Shown: positions 47,558 through 55,810 of the stretch, one piece after another | Numbering within the stretch: the first letter of the stretch is position 1 | Layout of the letters: the number at the start of each line of letters is the position of its first letter | From: Acidiferrobacteraceae bacterium | Lineage (GTDB): Bacteria > Pseudomonadota > Gammaproteobacteria > Acidiferrobacterales > JAJDNE01 | Assembly (NCBI GenBank): GCA_037388825.1 | Contig: JARRJV010000005.1 | Span: 33,001 to 88,810, forward strand | Length of the DNA stretch: 55,810 bases | Direction of reading: 5' to 3' | Position numbers and translations under genes: made by a program | Notes under the pieces: model-generated | Seen by the model: the letters and a program-made list of their open reading frames with translations, nothing else | Told to the model about the DNA's origin: nothing | Database searches by the model: none

Positions 47558-48016
47558 ATGACGAGAAGACTGTTCGCACTGATCCTGCTTGGCGTCATGT
47601 CCGTGGCTCCCGCACTCGCGGTCGAGGCCGATTCGGCCCCCGAGGCAACAAGACGCGCGGCCGAGGCGGGCAACGCGGAAGCCCAGTTGAACCTCGGCAT
47701 CCTGTACGAGTACGGCTACCGCCTGAAGGGCAACAAGGTCGATGCCCTGGCCTGGTATATGGCCGCCGCCGATCAGGGACTGAAGCTCGCAGTGAAACAT
47801 CGGGACAAGCTGATGGCCGAACTCACGCCCGCCCAGGTGGAGCAGGCGCGGGCCCGAAGCGCCAAAATTGCCCGGGCGCCGTCGGCCCCCGCCGCCGAAA
47901 CCCCGCCCACGCCGGAGTCCTCGGGTCCCATCCCCGGGGCCGCATCCGCCGCACCTGCTCCCGAGACCGGGAGCGCCCCACCGGAGCCCACCGTAGAGAC
48001 GGCCCCGGACCCGTAA
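47558..48016 (+). CDS. Sel1-repeat-type exported protein
   Basis: A 152-residue protein with a signal peptide (MTRRLFALILLGVMSVAPALAV) and one Sel1-like repeat (AEAGNAEAQLNLGILYEYG then DALAWYMAAADQG), followed by a Pro/Ala/Glu-rich low-complexity tail (from about residue 105). Such repeats mediate protein contacts; a specific function cannot be assigned. It sits between parB and the atp operon, where many relatives have no gene. Confidence 0.75.
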   Translation: MTRRLFALILLGVMSVAPALAVEADSAPEATRRAAEAGNAEAQLNLGILYEYGYRLKGNKVDALAWYMAAADQGLKLAVKHRDKLMAELTPAQVEQARARSAKIARAPSAPAAETPPTPESSGPIPGAASAAPAPETGSAPPEPTVETAPDP

Positions 48017-48112
48017 AGAAACCGTAAATTATTTCGTTTTAGTCATTTTCCGCCAAAAGCCGGCAAGTTCGGTCGAATATTTGAGCTTATTGCGGGAATT
48101 CCCGGGCAATTA

Positions 48113-48142
48113 TTGACCGAATCGGCACCACTCTTTTATACT
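48113..48142 (+). promoter_or_regulatory. Sigma70 promoter of the atp operon
   Basis: TTGACC (48113-48118), 18-base spacer, TATACT (48137-48142), both close to consensus. Predicted start is about 70 bases before the atpI ATG. The AT-rich stretch upstream could act as an UP element. Confidence 0.7.
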
Positions 48143-48217
48143 GCGCGCGCCTCAGGCACGGGGTTTCCGCAAGATTTCCTTTGCCGTCCGGATGCAGTAC
48201 CAAACCGTGGTAGTTCG

Positions 48218-48628
48218 ATGAGAAACGCTGACGATCAGCTCCGACGAAGCACCCGGTCGGCGGCCCTGTCGCAGCTGATCCTGGTCATTTTGATCGCCGC
48301 GATTCTTGTCGTTTGGTCCGGACCGGGTGCCGGGGGAGCGGCGCTGTTCGGTGGCCTCGCGGTCGGGATCGGAACCGCGCTCCATGCGTGGAAGCTTAGC
48401 CAGGCCATCGGCCCGAACGGGTCCCTGGATGTGGCCACGTTCTACCAGGGAGCCTTATTAAAGGTATTGGTCACTATCGCACTGCTGGTCGTTGGCCTGG
48501 CCGCGCTGCGATTGAATCCCGCGGCGCTGATCGCCGGGGTGGTCGCGGCCTATGTGGCCCTGTTGTTCACGCGCAGCTACGCGCCGCGCCATCGCAAGAA
48601 ACCGGAACAGACTGGAAACGAGATCTAG
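48218..48628 (+). CDS. atpI: F1F0-ATP synthase accessory protein AtpI
   Basis: A 136-residue protein with four hydrophobic segments (about residues 16-34, 39-55, 74-93, 98-114) and the AtpI-like charged ends. In related bacteria it assists c-ring assembly. The ATG at 48218 begins a conserved-length protein; earlier in-frame codons read through the promoter. It precedes atpB by 6 bases. Confidence 0.82.
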   Translation: MRNADDQLRRSTRSAALSQLILVILIAAILVVWSGPGAGGAALFGGLAVGIGTALHAWKLSQAIGPNGSLDVATFYQGALLKVLVTIALLVVGLAALRLNPAALIAGVVAAYVALLFTRSYAPRHRKKPEQTGNEI

Positions 48629-49474
<846 letters not shown>

Positions 49475-49498
49475 GCGTCGGACGAAAACAGTTTTTAA

Positions 49499-49774
<276 letters not shown>

Positions 49775-49821
49775 TGGAACTGGCGGATCACGCAACTACA
49801 GAAACGATATAAGGAGCCGTC

Positions 49822-50292
49822 ATGAACATCGGATTGACGCTCATTGGCCAACTTGTCGCATTCGCATTCTTCGTCTGGTTCACGATGAAATTCGTGTGGC
49901 CCCCCATGGTGAAGGCCATGGAGGCGCGCAAGAAGATCATCGCCGACGGCCTTGCGGCGGCGGAGAAGGGCCAGCATGAGGAAGAACTGGCCCGCCACCG
50001 CGCGACCGAGAAGCTCAAAGAGGCGAAGGAGCAGGCGGCGGAAATCATTGCCGGGGCCCAGAAGCGGGCGGCGGAAATCGTGGACGAGGCCAAGCAGTCG
50101 GCACGTACCGAGGCCGAGCGCATTCGCGCCGCGGCCGATGCGGAGATCGAGCAGGCGGCGAACCAGGCGCGCGAGCAGTTACGCGGCGAGGTGGTGCAAC
50201 TGGCTGTGGCCGGCGCGGGCAAGGTGCTCAAGCGCGAGATCGATGCCAAGGCAAACGAGGACCTGCTCAAGGACCTGGTGGCACAACTCTAG
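49822..50292 (+). CDS. atpF: ATP synthase F0 subunit b
   Basis: A 156-residue peripheral stalk subunit: an N-terminal membrane helix ([22 protein letters not shown]) and a long charged coiled-coil. It links F0 to F1. Matches E. coli length (156) and is 9 bases upstream of atpH. Confidence 0.96.
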   Translation: MNIGLTLIGQLVAFAFFVWFTMKFVWPPMVKAMEARKKIIADGLAAAEKGQHEEELARHRATEKLKEAKEQAAEIIAGAQKRAAEIVDEAKQSARTEAERIRAAADAEIEQAANQAREQLRGEVVQLAVAGAGKVLKREIDAKANEDLLKDLVAQL

Positions 50293-50301
50293 GGCACGAC
50301 C

Positions 50302-50745
50302 ATGGCAGAGAAAAACACCGTCGCACGTCCCTACGCCGAGGCCGCTTTCGATATCGCAAGCGCAGACAAGGCGCTGAAACAGTGGTCCGACATGCTGCTG
50401 GCGCTCGCGGCCGTGGCCGCCGACGCGGACATGCAGATGCTTATCGATAACCCCGAGGTGGATGACACCGTGGTCGTGGAGCTGTTCACCGAACTGTGCG
50501 CAAAAAGCCTGACCGACAGGGGCGCCGATTTCGTGCGCGTGTTGGCGGCGAACGAACGCCTGGGTGTGTTGCCGGAAATCGCGGCCCTGTTCGAGCTCCG
50601 TCGCGCCGAGGCGGAAAAGACCATTGAGGCCGAGGTAACGTCGGCGTTTCCCTTGTCGGAAGCGCGGCAAGAAGAGATCGCAGCCGCTCTGGCCAAACGC
50701 CTGGCCGACAGGTCACGCTCAAGACACGCATCGACGAAACCATGA
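50302..50745 (+). CDS. atpH: ATP synthase F1 delta subunit, frameshifted
   Basis: The open frame gives 147 residues, the first about 133 of which match the delta subunit ([18 protein letters not shown], then [21 protein letters not shown]). After AALAKRL the frame becomes unrelated ([13 protein letters not shown]). The usual continuation [19 protein letters not shown] is present in another frame, so one G is missing in CTGGCC (50701-50706), expected CTGGGCC. Restoring it gives 178 residues ending at 50837, the normal size. The delta subunit caps the F1 crown and joins it to subunit b. This is either a sequencing error or a real inactivating mutation. Confidence 0.85.
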   Translation: MAEKNTVARPYAEAAFDIASADKALKQWSDMLLALAAVAADADMQMLIDNPEVDDTVVVELFTELCAKSLTDRGADFVRVLAANERLGVLPEIAALFELRRAEAEKTIEAEVTSAFPLSEARQEEIAAALAKRLADRSRSRHASTKP

Positions 50746-50837
50746 TTGGCGGCGCCGTGGTGCGCGCCGGTGACCTGGTGATCGACGGGTCGGTCACCGG
50801 TCAGCTCGAGAAGCTGGCCAACGGAATGATGCGCTAA
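50707..50837 (+). pseudogene. Displaced C-terminal part of atpH
   Basis: In the frame one base off atpH this reads [20 protein letters not shown] and then [20 protein letters not shown], ending MMR with a TAA at 50835-50837: the conserved C-terminal end of the delta subunit. It has no start codon or ribosome site of its own, so it is the continuation of atpH after a one-base loss. Confidence 0.85.
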
Positions 50838-50863
50838 CGAATCGCTTTCAAGGAATCCAAACC

Positions 50864-52405
50864 ATGCAACTCAATCCTTCTGAAATCAGCGACCTGATCC
50901 GCAAACGCGTCGAGGGCTTCGAGGCCCGTACCGAGGCGCGCAACGAGGGTACGGTCGTAAGCCTCGCCGACGGCGTGGTCCGCATCCACGGGCTGAACGA
51001 TGTGATGTACGGCGAGATGATCGAATTCCCCGGCAACACCTATGGTATGGCGCTGAACCCGGAGCGCGATTCGGTCGGCGCCGTGATCCTGGGTGACTTC
51101 GAACACATCACCGAGGGTGACACCGTCAAGTGCACCGGTCGCATCCTCGAGGTGCCGGTCGGTCCCGAGCTCATGGGTCGCGTGGTCAATGCCCTGGGTC
51201 AGCCCATAGATGGCAAGGGCCCGGTGGAAGCGAAACTGACCGCGCCGGTGGAAAAGGTCGCACCTGGCGTGATTACCCGTAAGTCCGTGGATCAGCCGGT
51301 ACAGATCGGCCTCAAGTCCATCGATGCCATGGTGCCCATCGGTCGTGGCCAGCGCGAGCTCATCATCGGTGATCGCCAGACGGGCAAAACAGCGGTGGCG
51401 GTGGACGCCATCATCAACCAGATCGGTACGGGTATTAAGTGCATCTACGTCGCCGTTGGCCAGAAGGCATCGTCGGTGGCCAACGTTGTGCGCAAGCTGG
51501 AAGAGTTCGGTGCACTGGAGCACACCATCATCGTTGCCGCGACCGCGGCCGAATCCGCAGCCATGCAGTTTCTGGCACCCTATGCCGGCTGCGCCATGGG
51601 CGAATACTTCCGTGATCGCGGCGAAGACGCACTGATCATCTACGACGATCTGACGAAGCAGGCCTGGGCCTATCGCCAGGTTTCCCTGCTGCTGCGCCGC
51701 CCGCCGGGCCGTGAGGCGTACCCGGGCGACGTGTTCTATCTGCATTCGCGTCTGCTGGAGCGCGCGGCGCGTGTGAACGAGCAATTCGTCGAGCAGGCCA
51801 CCGGTGGCGAGGTCAAGGGCAAGACCGGTTCGCTGACCGCGCTGCCCATCATCGAGACCCAGGCCGGCGACGTGTCCGCCTTCGTCCCGACCAATGTGAT
51901 CTCCATTACCGACGGCCAGATCTTCCTTGAATCGGATCTGTTCAATGCCGGTATTCGCCCGGCCATCAACGCGGGCCTGTCGGTATCGCGTGTCGGTGGC
52001 GCGGCCCAGACCAAGATCATCCGCAAGCTGGGCGGCGGCGTGCGTCTGGCCCTGGCCCAGTACCGCGAACTTGCGGCCTTTGCCCAGTTCGCCTCGGATC
52101 TGGACGAGGCCACGCGCAAGCAGCTGGATCGTGGTCAGCGCGTGACCGAGCTGATGAAACAGAAGCAGTACGCGCCCATGAGTATCGCCCAGCAGGCCTT
52201 CTCGCTGATGGCCGTGAATGAGGGCTATCTGGACGAGATCGATGTGAAAAAGGTCGTCGACTTCGAGGATGCCATGCAGTCGTACCTGAAGTCGAAGTAC
52301 GCGTCGCTGCTGGAGAAGATCAACGAGTCCGGTGAATACAGCGATGAAATCGCGGCCGAAATGAAGGCGGCGCTGGACGACTTCAAGGCCAACGGTACCT
52401 GGTAA
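50864..52405 (+). CDS. atpA: ATP synthase F1 alpha subunit
   Basis: A 513-residue regulatory nucleotide-binding subunit. P-loop is [13 protein letters not shown], with the arginine finger region [15 protein letters not shown] and the alpha-type N-terminus [20 protein letters not shown]. Length equals E. coli (513). It begins 26 bases after the atpH stop. Confidence 0.98.
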   Translation: MQLNPSEISDLIRKRVEGFEARTEARNEGTVVSLADGVVRIHGLNDVMYGEMIEFPGNTYGMALNPERDSVGAVILGDFEHITEGDTVKCTGRILEVPVGPELMGRVVNALGQPIDGKGPVEAKLTAPVEKVAPGVITRKSVDQPVQIGLKSIDAMVPIGRGQRELIIGDRQTGKTAVAVDAIINQIGTGIKCIYVAVGQKASSVANVVRKLEEFGALEHTIIVAATAAESAAMQFLAPYAGCAMGEYFRDRGEDALIIYDDLTKQAWAYRQVSLLLRRPPGREAYPGDVFYLHSRLLERAARVNEQFVEQATGGEVKGKTGSLTALPIIETQAGDVSAFVPTNVISITDGQIFLESDLFNAGIRPAINAGLSVSRVGGAAQTKIIRKLGGGVRLALAQYRELAAFAQFASDLDEATRKQLDRGQRVTELMKQKQYAPMSIAQQAFSLMAVNEGYLDEIDVKKVVDFEDAMQSYLKSKYASLLEKINESGEYSDEIAAEMKAALDDFKANGTW

Positions 52406-52420
52406 GCGGGGCGAAGCAAT

Positions 52421-53284
52421 ATGGCAGGCGGCAAGGAAATCCGGACCCAGATCAAGAGTATCCAGAATACTCAGAAGATCACCAAGGCCATGGAAATGGT
52501 CGCGGCGAGCAAGATGCGCCGCGCCCAGGACCGCATGGCTGCGTCCCGTCCGTACTCGGAAAAGATGCGCACGGTGATCGGGCATCTGGCCTACGCTCAC
52601 ACGGAATATCGCCACAGCTATCTGGAAGAGCGTGACGCCCGGAATGTGGGCTACATCATCGTTTCCTCCGACCGCGGCCTGTGCGGCGGTCTGAACAACA
52701 ACATGTTCCGCATGTTGCTGCGCGACATGAAGGAGTGGGACGACAAGGGCGCGGGCGTGGAGCTATGCACCATTGGCCAGAAGGGCTTTCAGTTCTTCCG
52801 ACGCATCAACGCGCAAATCGTGGCCGACACTTCCCACCTGGGCGATGCGCCACGAGTTACCGATGTGATCGGTGCCGTGAAGGTGATGCTGGATAAATAC
52901 ACGGCCGGCGAGATCGATCGCCTGTTCATCGCCTTCAATGAATTCGTCAATACCATGACGCAGAAGCCCGCGGTCGAGTCGCTGCTGCCCCTGCCGCGCG
53001 GCGAGATCAGCGAAGACCTGCGTCACCATTGGGACTACATTTACGAGCCCGATGCCAAACCGGTGCTGGACGGGCTCATGGTTCGCTACATCGAGTCGCT
53101 CGTCTATCAGGGCGTGGTGGAGAACATTGCCTGTGAACAGGCCGCGCGCATGGTCGCGATGAAGGCTGCCTCCGACAACGCCGGCAACCTGATCAAGGAA
53201 TTGCAGCTGGTCTACAACAAGGCGCGTCAGGCCGCGATCACCCAGGAGCTTTCCGAGATCGTCAGTGGCGCTGCCGCCGTCTAG
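52421..53284 (+). CDS. atpG: ATP synthase F1 gamma subunit
   Basis: A 287-residue central stalk subunit. [20 protein letters not shown] and [19 protein letters not shown] form the N-terminal coiled coil, and [12 protein letters not shown] and the C-terminal [15 protein letters not shown] match the family. It rotates within the alpha-beta ring. Intact. Confidence 0.97.
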   Translation: MAGGKEIRTQIKSIQNTQKITKAMEMVAASKMRRAQDRMAASRPYSEKMRTVIGHLAYAHTEYRHSYLEERDARNVGYIIVSSDRGLCGGLNNNMFRMLLRDMKEWDDKGAGVELCTIGQKGFQFFRRINAQIVADTSHLGDAPRVTDVIGAVKVMLDKYTAGEIDRLFIAFNEFVNTMTQKPAVESLLPLPRGEISEDLRHHWDYIYEPDAKPVLDGLMVRYIESLVYQGVVENIACEQAARMVAMKAASDNAGNLIKELQLVYNKARQAAITQELSEIVSGAAAV

Positions 53285-53310
53285 GCCGTGGGAAAGAATT
53301 CTACGTTTGA

Positions 53311-54351
<1,041 letters not shown>

Positions 54352-54352
<1 letters not shown>

Positions 54353-54558
54353 GGGCCCGCAAGATTCAGCGCTTCCTGTCCCAGCCGTTTGCAGTGGCCG
54401 AGGTGTTCACCGGCAGCCCCGGTAAATATGTCTCCCTCAAGGACACCATTACCGGCTTCAAGGGCATCGTCGACGGCGAATACGACGAGCTGCCCGAGCA
54501 GGCCTTTTATATGGTTGGCACCATCGACGAAGCGGTCGAAAAAGCCAAGACTTTGTAA
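54352..54558 (+). pseudogene. C-terminal fragment of atpD
   Basis: Reads [20 protein letters not shown], then [20 protein letters not shown], ending [20 protein letters not shown] with TAA at 54556-54558: the C-terminal end of the beta subunit. It is in the same frame as the atpD start but cut off from it by the inverted piece and stop codon. Confidence 0.85.
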
Positions 54559-54581
54559 CGGAGGCTCGTTAAAGTAGGGCC

Positions 54582-54995
54582 ATGACCATGCATGTGGATA
54601 TAGTCAGCGCCGAATCCGAACTCTTTTCGGGCACGGCGGAGATGGTAATCGCCCCGGCGGTGCGCGGCGAAGTGGGCATTTACCCCCGCCACACCCAGTT
54701 GCTGACCCCGCTCAAGCCCGGCGAGGTACGCATCACCCGGCCTGGCGGTGAGGAGGAGGCCATCTATGTCTCCGGCGGTATTCTCGAGGTGCAGCCCCAT
54801 GTGGTGACCGTGCTGTCGGATACCGCGGTGCGGGCCCACGACCTGGACGAGGCCGCGGCCATGGAGGCCAAGAAGCGCGCCGAACAGGCCCTCAAGGACA
54901 AGACCGGCGACATGGAAGAGGCCGAGGCCATGGCCCAGTTGGCCGAGGCGGTGGCCCAGTTGCAGGCCATCCAGCGGCTGCGCAAGAAGAAATAG
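54582..54995 (+). CDS. atpC: ATP synthase F1 epsilon subunit
   Basis: A 137-residue subunit with the N-terminal beta-barrel ([41 protein letters not shown]) and a C-terminal helical hairpin rich in Ala/Glu. It inhibits and couples F1. The first of two closely spaced ATG codons was used. The last gene of the atp operon, followed by a strong terminator. Confidence 0.95.
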   Translation: MTMHVDIVSAESELFSGTAEMVIAPAVRGEVGIYPRHTQLLTPLKPGEVRITRPGGEEEAIYVSGGILEVQPHVVTVLSDTAVRAHDLDEAAAMEAKKRAEQALKDKTGDMEEAEAMAQLAEAVAQLQAIQRLRKKK

Positions 54996-55037
54996 CCGCG
55001 AATGAGGCCCATCTGAGCACTGACAGCAATCAAGTAG

Positions 55038-55064
55038 AAGGGCAGTTTTCACTGCCCTTTTTTG
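55038..55064 (+). terminator. Rho-independent terminator of the atp operon
   Basis: AAGGGCAGT (55038-55046) and ACTGCCCTT (55051-55059) form a perfect 9-bp stem with a 4-base loop, followed by TTTTG. 43 bases after the atpC stop. Confidence 0.93.
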
Positions 55065-55081
55065 TTTTATAGGATAGTACT

Positions 55082-55579
55082 ATGAGTGATAACCAGGCCG
55101 TTACCGACCAGAAGGTGGTGACTTTTACCTATACCATTCTCGATACCGAGGGCAACGTACTGGAGCAGTCCGACATGCCCGCGTCCTATATTCACGGGAT
55201 AGACGGCAAGATGTACGAAAAGGCGGAACAGGCCATGACCGGTGCCAGGGTGGGTGACGAGGTGGAGGTGAGCCTCAACCCCGACGAGGGATTTGGTTAT
55301 CCCGACCCGGCTCTGATATACACTGAAAAGATCGAGAATGTGCCGCCGGAGTATCGCCGTATTGGTGCCGAGGTTGAATTCACAAACGAGGCCGGCGACT
55401 CCATGACCATGACCGTCAGCAAGATCGAAAACGGCGAACTCATCGTCGATGGAAACCACCCCTTTGCCGGCAAGACCGTGGTGTTTCGTATGACCGTGAT
55501 GGGCGTGCGTGACGCCACCATGCAGGAAGTCGGTACCGGCGAGGTAATGGACACCAATGTCCCCATGAGTCTGCAGTAA
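55082..55579 (+). CDS. FKBP-type peptidyl-prolyl isomerase, SlyD-like
   Basis: A 165-residue SlyD/SlpA-type isomerase: the FKBP half ([20 protein letters not shown], then [20 protein letters not shown]) with an inserted chaperone flap (about residues 75-125) and the characteristic [18 protein letters not shown] end. The His-rich metal-binding tail of SlyD is absent. A cytoplasmic folding helper by homology. Lies between the atp terminator and glmU. Confidence 0.85.
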   Translation: MSDNQAVTDQKVVTFTYTILDTEGNVLEQSDMPASYIHGIDGKMYEKAEQAMTGARVGDEVEVSLNPDEGFGYPDPALIYTEKIENVPPEYRRIGAEVEFTNEAGDSMTMTVSKIENGELIVDGNHPFAGKTVVFRMTVMGVRDATMQEVGTGEVMDTNVPMSLQ

Positions 55580-55584
55580 CCCCA

Positions 55585-55810
55585 ATGGACGAACCGTTTC
55601 ACATCAGTGTGGTGATCCTGGCCGCCGGCCAGGGCACACGCATGAAGTCCAAACTGCCAAAGGTGTTGCATCCCCTGGGCGGACGGTCGCTGCTTGGCCA
55701 TGTCATCCATACCGCAGGCGAACTTGCCCCAAAGCAGACCATCGTTGTTTACGGCCACGGTGGAGAAGCCGTCAAACAGGCGCTTGCCCATGAAGCGGTC
55801 CTTTGGGTTG
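55585..55810 (+). CDS. glmU: GlmU, N-terminal part (cut by window edge)
   Basis: The first about 75 residues are visible: [20 protein letters not shown] then [13 protein letters not shown], the nucleotidyltransferase start of the bifunctional enzyme that makes UDP-N-acetylglucosamine. The C-terminal acetyltransferase lies outside the window. It starts at the ATG at 55585. glmU after the atp operon is the standard gammaproteobacterial order. Confidence 0.93.
   Translation, partial: MDEPFHISVVILAAGQGTRMKSKLPKVLHPLGGRSLLGHVIHTAGELAPKQTIVVYGHGGEAVKQALAHEAVLWV

Noticed and set aside
50834-52615. Open frame of 593 codons antisense to atpA and the start of atpG
   Set aside because: Shadow of the atpA strand; no domain and no sensible start.

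Overview
The window is a GC-rich stretch of a gammaproteobacterial chromosome. It spans the replication-origin neighbourhood: dnaA-dnaN-recF-gyrB run leftward, and rpmH-rnpA-yidD-yidC-mnmE, mnmG, rsmG-parA-parB and the complete atp operon run rightward into glmU. The proteins look like those of environmental Gammaproteobacteria (a Chromatiales/Ectothiorhodospiraceae-like lineage is my guess, not proven). I found no tRNA, rRNA, CRISPR array, insertion sequence or prophage gene. Apart from the two edge-cut genes (a peroxiredoxin at base 1 and glmU at base 55810) almost everything is intact chromosomal core.

Left arm (1-27547). A peroxide-defence block comes first: a peroxiredoxin and a DUF2061 membrane protein diverge from oxyR, and katG follows. 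Both control regions carry OxyR-type ATAG-N7-CTAT sites. Next are three overlapping lipid A late-acyltransferase paralogues on the minus strand. The activated-methyl cycle follows: metK, an S-adenosylhomocysteine riboswitch, ahcY and metF, with a zinc-ribbon metallopeptidase gene 7 bases behind. An Anbu-type locus holds the proteasome-like hydrolase, the circularly permuted ATP-grasp and the alpha-E protein. Then come a CbiM-like permease, a LysR/O-methyltransferase divergent pair, an exported Bcp-type peroxiredoxin, DUF3565, a VIT1/CCC1 transporter, the ABC-F protein Uup, a DUF1223 thioredoxin-like protein, a cold-shock protein, a double-receiver response regulator, a cupin, prolyl aminopeptidase and apaH-apaG.

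Origin (27566-34200). gyrB, recF, dnaN and dnaA are in the classical order. The dnaA-dnaN gap has DnaA boxes next to an AT-rich tract and is the best oriC candidate. Another DnaA box lies between dnaA and rpmH. Two parS-like sites lie inside recF, matching the parA-parB pair 16 kb away.

Right arm (34066-55810). The ribosomal L34/RNase P/membrane-insertase cluster leads into mnmE. A TgpA-DUF58-MoxR module and a small outer-membrane-type protein separate mnmE from mnmG. A DUF2914 protein lies antisense between mnmG and rsmG. A Sel1-like exported protein separates parB from atpI. The ATP synthase operon (atpIBEFHAGDC) has a clear sigma70 promoter and a terminator.

Three genes are broken in ways that matter. 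atpD has lost about 85 codons and carries in their place an inverted, diverged piece of another atpD. atpH has a one-base frameshift. The ATP-grasp gene of the Anbu locus has an N-terminal deletion with a frameshift. ATP synthase is normally essential or nearly so, and the inserted atpD piece is not a copy of the local gene. Assembly error in a mixed or draft dataset is therefore the leading explanation, but these sites should be checked before any biological use.
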